A DNA stretch of 13,242 nucleotides, taken from contig DDNC01000003.1 in the NCBI GenBank assembly GCA_002340985.1, positions 1 to 13,242 of the forward strand. Direction: 5' to 3'. The notes below the pieces were generated by a model. The model was not told the DNA's origin, searched no databases, and was given only the letters and a program-made list of their open reading frames with translations. Made by a program: the position numbers and the translations under genes. Source of the stretch: Firmicutes bacterium UBA2530 (lineage in GTDB: Bacteria; Bacillota; Clostridia; Tissierellales; Sedimentibacteraceae). This document shows, piece by piece, positions 1 through 6,055 of the stretch. Within the stretch, counting starts at the first letter, position 1; each line of letters begins with the position of its first letter.

Positions 1-8
1 CCTTTTGG

Positions 9-29
9 TGAGACAGCTTTGTTAGTTTA
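9..29. repeat. Copy A of promoter-leader direct repeat
   Basis: TGAGACAGCTTTG at 9-21 recurs exactly at 184-196. The similarity continues, with scattered mismatches, through the -10 regions (24-29 and 199-204). Both copies sit at the same place relative to a promoter, covering the start point and first transcribed bases on the minus strand. Confidence 0.7.
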
Positions 30-52
30 GCACAGCTTGCGGTGCTTGTCAA
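17..52 (-). promoter_or_regulatory. rRNA-type promoter, proximal (third of three tandem)
   Basis: Read on the minus strand, -35 is TTGACA (47-52), the spacer is exactly 17 nt, and -10 is TAAACT (24-29) preceded by TGC, which makes an extended -10. A G lies seven bases past the -10, at 17, as the likely start. An A/T-rich tract (53-80) just upstream of the -35 resembles an UP element. Transcription leaves the window to the left, where no gene is visible. A strong promoter of this type placed after lysS fits an rRNA operon, as in Bacillus subtilis where an rrn operon follows lysS. The promoter elements are seen directly; the rRNA target is inferred. Confidence 0.75.
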
Positions 53-103
53 CTACTTTTTTATTTTATTTTTTTATCACTGTTGTTTGCATATGGCGAA
101 CAA

Positions 104-139
104 CTTTTATAGTATATCACTGTCCTCAAGTATTGTCAA
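104..139 (-). promoter_or_regulatory. rRNA-type promoter, middle (second of three tandem)
   Basis: On the minus strand, -35 is TTGACA (134-139), the spacer is 17 nt, and -10 is TATACT (111-116) preceded by TGA, an extended -10. A G sits seven bases past the -10, at 104. An A/T-rich stretch (140-160) upstream of the -35 may act as an UP element. By match to consensus this is the best of the three. It lies 87 bp upstream of the proximal promoter and 88 bp downstream of the distal one. Confidence 0.78.
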
Positions 140-183
140 TTGTTATTTTTTTCTTTTTTAGTCTTACGCCTGACACGCTTCTC

Positions 184-204
184 TGAGACAGCTTTGATAG
201 GTTA
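184..204. repeat. Copy B of promoter-leader direct repeat
   Basis: This is the second copy of the 13-bp identical TGAGACAGCTTTG element, 175 bp from the first, again joined to a -10 element. The middle promoter, at 104-139, has no copy of it. Confidence 0.7.
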
Positions 205-227
205 CCACATCCTCGGCAGACTGTCAA
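192..227 (-). promoter_or_regulatory. rRNA-type promoter, distal (first of three tandem)
   Basis: On the minus strand, -35 is TTGACA (222-227), the spacer is 17 nt, and -10 is TAACCT (199-204) preceded by TGG, an extended -10. A G lies seven bases past the -10, at 192. The -10 is weak (3 of 6 to consensus), but the perfect -35 and TG element compensate. No strong A/T tract precedes the -35. The initially transcribed sequence is nearly the same as at the proximal promoter, suggesting the two arose by duplication. Confidence 0.65.
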
Positions 228-256
228 CTGCCAATTTCTTCTATGGTTTTCTTGCA

Positions 257-286
257 TACAAAAACCGGCAGTTACCGGTTTTTGTA
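257..286 (-). terminator. Hairpin terminator between lysS and rRNA-type promoters
   Basis: A perfect 12-bp stem (257-268 pairs with 275-286) encloses a 6-nt loop. The arms contain AAAAACCGG and CCGGTTTTT, so each strand ends its GC core with a run of five T. It can therefore work in both directions. It is the second hairpin downstream of lysS and lies just before the distal promoter, so it likely keeps lysS transcription separate from the leftward promoters. Confidence 0.72.
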
Positions 287-338
287 CTATATGGTTTATA
301 AATCTTACCTCTTTAATAATACTTTCGCTTTATACCAA

Positions 339-368
339 AAACTGCAGCATATTTATCTGCTGCAGTTT
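339..368 (-). terminator. Terminator of the greA-lysS transcript
   Basis: An 11-bp perfect stem (AAACTGCAGCA at 339-349 pairs with 358-368) with an 8-nt loop begins nine bases after the lysS stop codon. On the minus strand the second arm runs into TTTTTGG, a short U-tract. Position and structure fit intrinsic termination, although the tail is shorter than ideal. Confidence 0.7.
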
Positions 369-376
369 ACTTTTTA

Positions 377-1861
377 TTAGTCTAACGGCTTCATTGTAGG
401 GAATAATATAATATCCCTTATTGTAGGCTGATTGGTTATCAGCATTATTACTCTGTCTACTCCTATACCCAGACCGCCTGTTGGAGGAAGACCAACCTCT
501 ATTGCATTGATGAAGTCATTATCCATCATATGTGCTTCGTCATCTCCTGCTTCTTTTTGCTTCAGCTGTTCTTCAAATCTCTCCCTCTGGTCGATAGGAT
601 CATTAAGCTCTGAGAATGCATTTGCAATTTCCCATGTGTTAGCAAAAGCCTCAAACCTGTCTGTAAGCCTTGGATCTTCGGGATTCCTCTTTGCAAGAGG
701 TGATATTTCCACAGGATGATGTGTTACAAATGTAGGCTGATCCAAATGTTCCTCGCAGAATTCCTCAAACAATTCACTTATCACGTGCCCTCTTGTCATT
801 AAGGGTTTTATTTCTATTCCTTTTTTCTTGGCTATTTTTATAGCTTCCTCATCGGTATTAATGAGGTCAAAGTCAACCCCGGCATATTCCTTAACCATGT
901 CCTGCATTCTTACTCTTCTCCAAGGAGGAGTAAAATCAATAACTTTACCCTGGAACTCTATCTTTGTAGTTCCTCTGGCCTTTTCTGCCACGTATGCAAC
1001 TATGTTTTCAGTCAATGTCATCATATCATTGAAATCTGCATACGGCTTATAAACTTCCATTGCAGTATATTCAGGATTATGGTTTGCATCCATTCCTTCA
1101 TTTCTGAACATCTTGCCCATTTCATAAACGCCGTCTCCCAAGCCTCCCACAACAAGTCTCTTTAAGAAAAGTTCATTTGCAATACGCATGTACATATCTA
1201 TATCAAGAGTATTGTGATGGGTTATAAACGGTCTTGCGTTTGCTCCGCCTGCTATAGGGCTTAATATAGGAGTTTCAACTTCAAGATAGCCTTCTCCGTC
1301 TAAATATTCTCTTATACCTCTTATGATTTTGTTTCTCATAAGAAATACTTCTTTTATTTCAGGATTAACTATAAGGTCTACATATCTCTGTCTGTATCTC
1401 AGGTCGGTATCTTTAAGTCCATGAAATTTTTCAGGTAATGTTTGAAGTGATTTTGAAAGAAGCTTTACTTCCTCGGCCTTTATGGAAATTTCTCCGGTCT
1501 TTGTTTTAAAAACCTCTCCCTTTACTCCGACAATATCTCCAATGTCATAGGTTTTCAGCCAGCTGTATTCTTCCTCTCCCACAGTTTCCTGCTTGACAAA
1601 CATCTGAATTCTGCCTAAATGATCCTGAATATCATAGAAACCTACCTTACCCTGTCCTCTTTTAGACATTACTCTTCCGGCTAATGATACAACCTTGCCT
1701 TCCATTTCTTCAAAATTGTCTTTAACCTGCTGAGAATTCGATGTGACCTCATATTTAGCTACTTTATACGGGTCTCTTCCTGCATTGATTAAGTCTTTTA
1801 ATTTGTCTACCCTTACCTGTCTTAAGTCTCCTGTTTGTTGTTCGCTCAACTTATACACCAC
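377..1861 (-). CDS. lysS: Lysyl-tRNA synthetase, class II
   Basis: This cytoplasmic enzyme charges tRNA-Lys with lysine using ATP. Its 494 residues match the usual bacterial LysS length. An N-terminal OB-fold for anticodon binding (about 55-140, with AGRVMSKRGQGKVGFYDIQD) precedes the class II catalytic core. Motif 2 is RNEGMDANHNPEYTAMEVY (253-271) and motif 3 is GLGIGVDR (463-470). The active-site segment before FSELNDP reads NTWEIANA, where B. subtilis and E. coli have GRE in place of TWE; the glutamate is kept. The start is GTG at 1861, immediately followed by a second GTG, and only a weak AAGG-like ribosome site is visible. It lies 24 nt behind greA and shares its transcript. Two hairpin terminators follow. 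Confidence 0.97.
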   Translation of the reverse strand: MVYKLSEQQTGDLRQVRVDKLKDLINAGRDPYKVAKYEVTSNSQQVKDNFEEMEGKVVSLAGRVMSKRGQGKVGFYDIQDHLGRIQMFVKQETVGEEEYSWLKTYDIGDIVGVKGEVFKTKTGEISIKAEEVKLLSKSLQTLPEKFHGLKDTDLRYRQRYVDLIVNPEIKEVFLMRNKIIRGIREYLDGEGYLEVETPILSPIAGGANARPFITHHNTLDIDMYMRIANELFLKRLVVGGLGDGVYEMGKMFRNEGMDANHNPEYTAMEVYKPYADFNDMMTLTENIVAYVAEKARGTTKIEFQGKVIDFTPPWRRVRMQDMVKEYAGVDFDLINTDEEAIKIAKKKGIEIKPLMTRGHVISELFEEFCEEHLDQPTFVTHHPVEISPLAKRNPEDPRLTDRFEAFANTWEIANAFSELNDPIDQRERFEEQLKQKEAGDDEAHMMDNDFINAIEVGLPPTGGLGIGVDRVIMLITNQPTIRDIILFPTMKPLD

Positions 1862-1885
1862 CTTATCTTCTGTTGCTGTTATTAT

Positions 1886-2356
1886 CTAAACTGTTAATAC
1901 TTCGTATTTTATCATATCACCTGCGGGAGACGCAACTTCAATTATATCTCCTATTTTTTTACCCAGCAATGCTTTGCCTAAGGGTGATACATTCGATATT
2001 TTGCCTTTAAACGGATCTGCTTCGGCTGAACCCACTATTGTATACTCCATAACCTCGTCAAATTCAAGATCTTTAATAGTGACTTTGGCCCCTATGCTGA
2101 CAACTCCTTTTTGCTTCCCGGCTTTTATTATTTTTGCATTTTTAAGCATCTGTTCAAGCTTTGCAATTCTTGCTTCAACGTTTGCCTGTTCGTTTTTAGC
2201 CTCATCATATTCAGCGTTTTCACTTATGTCCCCAAAAGCCAATGCAACCTTAATTTTCTCGGAAATTTCCTTTCGTTTTGTAAGCTTAAGAAATTCCAAT
2301 TCGGTTTTTAGCTCTTCCAATCCCTCTGCAGTAATCAAAGTTTCATTATTTTTCAT
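1886..2356 (-). CDS. greA: Transcription elongation factor GreA
   Basis: GreA enters the secondary channel of RNA polymerase and stimulates cleavage of backtracked RNA so that stalled complexes can resume. The 156-residue length is typical. The N-terminal coiled coil (about 10-75) carries the acidic tip GDISENAEYDEAK, with Asp43 and Glu46 matching the metal-positioning residues of the family. The C-terminal FKBP-like domain includes the signature SPLGKALLGKKIGD. The ATG at 2356 has a good AAAGGAG site (2363-2369 region). It is the first gene of greA-lysS, transcribed from a consensus promoter about 130 nt upstream. Nothing in the protein is unusual. Confidence 0.97.
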   Translation of the reverse strand: MKNNETLITAEGLEELKTELEFLKLTKRKEISEKIKVALAFGDISENAEYDEAKNEQANVEARIAKLEQMLKNAKIIKAGKQKGVVSIGAKVTIKDLEFDEVMEYTIVGSAEADPFKGKISNVSPLGKALLGKKIGDIIEVASPAGDMIKYEVLTV

Positions 2357-2494
2357 ATTATTGCTCCTTTTAATAATGTTGCTTTTTACATTAATGCTTT
2401 TATCAAATACATTAGTACATGATGTATATTTATTTTATTATGATTTTAACATATTATGATAATTCATTGACAATACTTTTTAATTAATTAAAAT

Positions 2495-2523
2495 ATTATA
2501 ATCAAGCAACTCTAAATTGTCAA
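2495..2523 (-). promoter_or_regulatory. Consensus sigma-A promoter for greA-lysS
   Basis: On the minus strand, TTGACA (2518-2523), a 17-nt spacer and TATAAT (2495-2500) form a perfect consensus promoter. It starts only 27 nt beyond the dusB stop codon, and no convincing dusB terminator lies between them. The resulting leader is about 130 nt and very A/T-rich. No T-box motif or other riboswitch hallmark is visible in it. Confidence 0.85.
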
Positions 2524-2549
2524 GATTTTTGTTAATTCTTATAATATCG

Positions 2550-3533
2550 TCATATAACCATACTAATATATTCGTCCAAAACATTACATAATTCAGCAGC
2601 TTTCGAAATTTTATTTATCTTATTTCTTGTTTCAGAAGAATTTTTCATCCCCTTCATATACCATGCAGCAAATTTTCGCATTTCCAGCGCTGCTATTCTC
2701 TCGTCCAATTCGTCCGCAAGCATTGTTGCATGTCTTTTTATCATTTCTATTCTTTCTGTAGGCGTTGGCTCATAAAAATCATAATTGTCGCTGAAAATTG
2801 CAGCTATATTCTTTATAAGCCATGGATTGCCCAGAATTCCTCTTGCAACCATAACGCCGTCACACCCTGTGCTTTCAGTCATGCGAACAGCATCCTCTGG
2901 CACATAGATATCACCGTTGCCTACTACGGGAATACTAACACTTTCTTTTACCTTTTTTATTATACTGTAATCAGCTTTTCCGGTATAAAATTGCTCTCTT
3001 GTTCTTCCGTGAACAGCTACCATATCAGCGCCGTTAAGCTCCAACATCTTAGCAAATTCAGGGGCATTTATATTGTTTGAATCCCACCCTGCGCGTATCT
3101 TTACGGTTACCGCCTTGGATGAAATCTTTTTAATTTTGCTCACTATTTCTCCTGCCAGACCAGGTGTCTTCATCAAGGCGCTTCCATCCCCGTTTTTCAC
3201 AATTTTTGGTGTTGGACATCCCATATTTATATCAATTATGTCTATGTCTTCTCTTTCATTTATATAATTTTCTACGACATATGACATAATATCAGGATCA
3301 CTTCCAAAAATCTGAAGTGATACCGGTCGGTTTTTTTCGTTTATTTTCATGAGCTGCTTTGTTTTTATGTCCTTGTAATACAGCCCCTTGGCACTTACCA
3401 TTTCCGTGCATACAAGACCGACACCCATCTCTTTGCAGATAGTTCTGTATGTTATGTCTGTTACACCTGCCATGGGTGCCAGGACAATATTTGATGCTAA
3501 CTCAACATTACCTATTTTAAGTATTTTTTTCAT
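2550..3533 (-). CDS. dusB: tRNA-dihydrouridine synthase (DusB type)
   Basis: This FMN-dependent enzyme reduces specific uridines in the tRNA D-loop to dihydrouridine with NADPH. The 327 residues fit the bacterial Dus family. A TIM barrel covers roughly 1-245: the FMN-binding start LAPMAGVTDITYR (18-30), catalytic Cys106 in NMGCPTPK, VKIRAGW (144-150), HGRTREQFYTGKADY (175-189), and phosphate-binding GNGD and ARGILGNPW. A helical C-terminal tRNA-binding domain follows. The gene overlaps the end of birA by 17 nt. The ribosome site (AGGAGA, 3548-3553) lies inside birA at a rather long 14-nt spacing, but an in-frame stop between site and ATG excludes an earlier start. Bacillus also places a dus gene close to lysS. 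Confidence 0.95.
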   Translation of the reverse strand: MKKILKIGNVELASNIVLAPMAGVTDITYRTICKEMGVGLVCTEMVSAKGLYYKDIKTKQLMKINEKNRPVSLQIFGSDPDIMSYVVENYINEREDIDIIDINMGCPTPKIVKNGDGSALMKTPGLAGEIVSKIKKISSKAVTVKIRAGWDSNNINAPEFAKMLELNGADMVAVHGRTREQFYTGKADYSIIKKVKESVSIPVVGNGDIYVPEDAVRMTESTGCDGVMVARGILGNPWLIKNIAAIFSDNYDFYEPTPTERIEMIKRHATMLADELDERIAALEMRKFAAWYMKGMKNSSETRNKINKISKAAELCNVLDEYISMVI

Positions 3534-4326
3534 ATGTTATAACAATTTCTCCTGGGCTTAATATTTCTTCATTTCCTTTTTCATTTATAACTACAAGCAA
3601 GCCTTCAGCATTGATATCCTTGGCATAGACTTTTCTCGAAGTTTTTTTGCCCTTTTTTCTTACTTCAATATACTTGTCAATTATTACAAAATCTTTTCTG
3701 AATATATCTGAAACCCCCTGGACGGAATCGGTATCTATCATTTCCTCATAATACTTTTCAATATTATTTAGAATCTCGGCAATTAATTCCTCCCTGTCAA
3801 CCTCTCCGGACGTTTCATGAAATAAGGAAGTCGCAATTTCCTTAATTCCATCGCAGCTCTCTATTTCTTCCATGCTTATATTTGTGTTTATTCCAAGTGA
3901 AATTATAATTCCTTCAGGCCTGTTATTCCTTACCGCAAGGCTACTGTTAACAGATGAAACCTTTTTGTCTCTTGACAAAATATCATTTGGCCATTTAATC
4001 TTGCAGTCTATATTGTACAAGTTATTCAGCGCTTCACAAAGTGCGGCACATCCAATAACATCAAATTTAGATGTTAAATGATTATTTACCAAAGGCTTCA
4101 GAATTATACTTAAGTATATGTTTTTCTCCGGATAGCATACCCATTCCTGCCCTATCCTAACGGTCCACTTCGTCTGCTTTTCCGATAAAATTACCGCTCC
4201 ATCGGGACATGTTCTAAATATATTTTTAGACTTCAAATATGTGGAAGTCAATTCTTCATACTGTATTATTGTCTGTCCAATTTTTTTTGTATTCAGACAA
4301 TCGTTTATTTTGTTTAAATCATACAT
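3517..4326 (-). CDS. birA: Biotin-[carboxyl-carrier] protein ligase, no HTH domain
   Basis: This ligase would activate biotin to biotinyl-AMP and attach it to a lysine on acyl or decarboxylase carrier domains. Using numbering from the upstream ATG at 4338, the ST pair (32-33), KWPND (115-119), the lysine aligned with E. coli Lys183 (126) and GINTN (149-153) identify the catalytic domain; an SH3-like C-terminal domain follows (about 225-270). The N-terminal helix-turn-helix of E. coli BirA is absent, so it should not act as a repressor. The normally conserved GRGRxG biotinyl-AMP loop reads WTVRIG (58-63); only the Arg aligned with Arg118 and the last Gly remain. I chose ATG 4326 because GGGTGAT (4330-4336) is a well-placed anti-16S match; the ATG at 4338 has GGA directly against it. 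The family is certain, activity less so. Confidence 0.85.
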   Translation of the reverse strand: MYDLNKINDCLNTKKIGQTIIQYEELTSTYLKSKNIFRTCPDGAVILSEKQTKWTVRIGQEWVCYPEKNIYLSIILKPLVNNHLTSKFDVIGCAALCEALNNLYNIDCKIKWPNDILSRDKKVSSVNSSLAVRNNRPEGIIISLGINTNISMEEIESCDGIKEIATSLFHETSGEVDREELIAEILNNIEKYYEEMIDTDSVQGVSDIFRKDFVIIDKYIEVRKKGKKTSRKVYAKDINAEGLLVVINEKGNEEILSPGEIVITYEKNT

Positions 4327-4371
4327 TGTATCACCCATTCCACAATATATTACTATAAAGCAATATGTTCG

Positions 4372-5445
4372 TCAAGAAATGGATAATACATCTTCTATTT
4401 CCACAAGGAGCTCCTTAATATCGTCTATAGTCAAATCAGCCATATGCGCTATCCTGAAGGTTTTTTCTTTTAAATCCCCATAGCCGTTTGATATGGCAAA
4501 TCCTCTTTTACCAAGCTCTGAATTTAAATCCTTCACACTTATTTCCTTTGTATTTTTTATAGTTGTAAGTGTCACAGAAGCATATCTTTCATCTGCAAAC
4601 AGCTCAAAGTTTCTTTTTGCCCAACCCCTTGTGTATTCTGCCATTTCCAGATGCCTTTTAAATCTGTTTTCAAGTCCCTCCTCTATGATGCAATCAAGCT
4701 GATAGTCCAATGCAAACATCAGTGAAAGATTCGGTGTGGAAGGATATTGATAGTCCTTCTTCTTAACAGTATCGTACAGGCTCACCAGGTCCAAATAAAA
4801 GCCTCTGTTTTTAACTGTCCTTGCCTTTTCAACTGCTCTTTCGGATATTGTGCAGATTGCCAGTCCCGGAGGCAGACCTAATGCTTTTTGAGAAGATGTT
4901 ATGCAAATATCTATCCCTAATTTATCAACTTCAATTTTTACGCCTCCCGCTGAACTTACTGCATCCGCACAAAATATAACATCCGGATACTTTTTAACCA
5001 CTCTGCTTATTTCATCAATAGGATTCATAACACCTGTGGAAGTTTCATTGTGTGTTATTGTCACTAGGTCGTATTCTCCCGATGAAAGGGCTGCATCCAC
5101 CATTTCAGATGTTGTGATGCTCCCGGGTTCAGATTTGAACAAATCTGCATCTATACCATTTGAAACAGCCATCTCATGCCATCTGTCACCAAATGAGCCA
5201 ATCGAAAAAACGGCCGCTTTTTTCTTCGTGCAACATCTGACTGCTGCTTCCATCAGACCGCTTCCTGAGGAGGTTGAAAGTAAAATTTCATTGGATGTAT
5301 AGAAAAGTTCCTTGAGCTTGTTTGATATATCTCTCTGCAGCTGTGATGCTTCCTTGCTCCTGTGCCCAATCATGGGAGACGACATTTTTTCTAAAACATC
5401 TTCCCCTACCTCGATTGGGCCCGGAATAAATAATTTTTTATGCAT
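4372..5445 (-). CDS. Class V PLP aminotransferase (alanine/serine-glyoxylate type)
   Basis: This PLP enzyme belongs to the serine-pyruvate/alanine-glyoxylate aminotransferase group of fold-type I. The 357 residues are of family length. Visible family features are the N-terminal FIPGPIEV (6-13), GHRS (27-30), a cofactor-binding SGSGLMEA segment (60-67), Asp161 in FCADAVSS, the Schiff-base lysine Lys187 in SSQKALGLPPG, YPSTPNL (234-240), and a C-terminal FRIAH in which Arg331 probably holds the substrate carboxylate. Substrates cannot be fixed from sequence; alanine, serine, glyoxylate or a related oxoacid are all possible. It is the first gene of the operon with birA and dusB (33-45 nt to birA) and has a strong AGGGAGG site. 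No serA or other serine-pathway gene is adjacent. Confidence 0.9.
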   Translation of the reverse strand: MHKKLFIPGPIEVGEDVLEKMSSPMIGHRSKEASQLQRDISNKLKELFYTSNEILLSTSSGSGLMEAAVRCCTKKKAAVFSIGSFGDRWHEMAVSNGIDADLFKSEPGSITTSEMVDAALSSGEYDLVTITHNETSTGVMNPIDEISRVVKKYPDVIFCADAVSSAGGVKIEVDKLGIDICITSSQKALGLPPGLAICTISERAVEKARTVKNRGFYLDLVSLYDTVKKKDYQYPSTPNLSLMFALDYQLDCIIEEGLENRFKRHLEMAEYTRGWAKRNFELFADERYASVTLTTIKNTKEISVKDLNSELGKRGFAISNGYGDLKEKTFRIAHMADLTIDDIKELLVEIEDVLSIS

Positions 5446-5517
5446 ATAATCCTCCCTATTTCAAAAAATATATTAACATTTATCTTAAATTATGTAATAC
5501 CCTAAAATATTGTATGA

Positions 5518-5546
5518 AGTATATAACTTAATCTATTGAGTGTCAA
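5518..5546 (-). promoter_or_regulatory. Sigma-A promoter for aminotransferase-birA-dusB
   Basis: On the minus strand, TTGACA (5541-5546), a 17-nt spacer and TATACT (5518-5523) form a near-consensus promoter, giving a leader of about 65 nt before the ATG at 5445. It is divergent from the gntR promoter; the two -35 elements are 67 bp apart. Confidence 0.82.
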
Positions 5547-5613
5547 GAATCATTATCCTTGCAATTGTTACATAAGTGTTTCCATTTGTTTCGTTTTGTT
5601 AACATTTTATATA

Positions 5614-5642
5614 TTGACATCATTTAAATCTTAGTGTACTAT
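5614..5642 (+). promoter_or_regulatory. Sigma-A promoter for the gntR-ABC-lipoprotein operon
   Basis: TTGACA (5614-5619), a 17-nt spacer and TACTAT (5637-5642, 4 of 6 to consensus) lie about 40 nt before the gntR start codon. The -10 falls inside an imperfect inverted repeat, a layout that fits repression by the encoded GntR protein. Confidence 0.75.
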
Positions 5643-5657
5643 TTAACTATGATACTA
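5632..5657. promoter_or_regulatory. Candidate GntR operator (imperfect inverted repeat)
   Basis: The 26-bp stretch runs from TAGTGTACTA to TGATACTA, and 9 of 13 positions match between its half-sites. It covers the -10 and the start region of the gntR promoter. YtrA-type regulators commonly repress their own operon through such a site. The symmetry is seen directly; binding is inferred. Confidence 0.45.
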
Positions 5658-5681
5658 ATACGCTATGCAAGAAGGTGAAGT

Positions 5682-6053
5682 ATGGAGTTTAATAATAATA
5701 TACCTATATATATTCAGGTAATGGAAAAAATCAAGCAGGAAATAGTTACATCCAGGCTTAAGCCTGGAGACAAGATGCCTTCTTCACGGGACTATTCAGT
5801 GGAGCTGGGAATTAATTTCAATACAGTGGCAAGAGTTTATAAGGAGATGGAAATGGAAGAGCTTTTATTTACGAAAAGAGGTTTAGGAACATTTGTGACC
5901 GAATCATCTGATAGGGTTGAACGTTTGAGACTTGAAATGGCAAAAAAACAAATTGAGTTATTTGTCAGCGGAATGCGACAAATAGGCTATACAAAGAAAG
6001 ATATGATAAAATTTATAGAGATGGAAAATGATTATATGGAAGGAGAAATTTAA
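5682..6053 (+). CDS. GntR family regulator, YtrA subfamily
   Basis: This is a short transcription regulator of 123 residues. The N-terminal winged helix-turn-helix (about 8-75) carries hallmark segments: PIYIQVMEKIKQEI, LKPGDKMPSSRD, GINFNTVARVYKEME and the wing RGLGTFV. The rest is a short helical tail of about 45 residues rather than a large ligand domain, which defines the YtrA subfamily. Such proteins usually act as dimers and repress an ABC transporter operon that they head. An AAGGTGA site precedes the ATG. The stop is 2 nt before the ABC ATPase gene, so they are co-transcribed. The inducing signal is unknown; in B. subtilis the Ytr system responds to cell-wall antibiotics. Confidence 0.92.
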   Translation: MEFNNNIPIYIQVMEKIKQEIVTSRLKPGDKMPSSRDYSVELGINFNTVARVYKEMEMEELLFTKRGLGTFVTESSDRVERLRLEMAKKQIELFVSGMRQIGYTKKDMIKFIEMENDYMEGEI

Positions 6054-6055
6054 AC

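Noticed and set aside
1974..2459. Plus-strand open frame of 161 codons opposite greA
   Set aside because: It is antisense to a clear greA gene, has no family features and no good ribosome site.
2357..2490. Possible T-box or riboswitch in the greA-lysS leader
   Set aside because: No T-box sequence, specifier stem or terminator-antiterminator pair is visible, and the first gene is greA, not the synthetase.
2477..2493. A/T palindrome TTTTAATTAATTAAAA as a dusB terminator
   Set aside because: There are no G/C pairs, so the stem would be too weak, and it lies downstream of the greA promoter start.
2467..2502. TTGACA on the plus strand (2467-2472) with TATTAT/TATAAT downstream
   Set aside because: The spacers are 21 and 24 nt, too long, and no plus-strand gene follows. 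The A/T matches belong to the minus-strand greA promoter.
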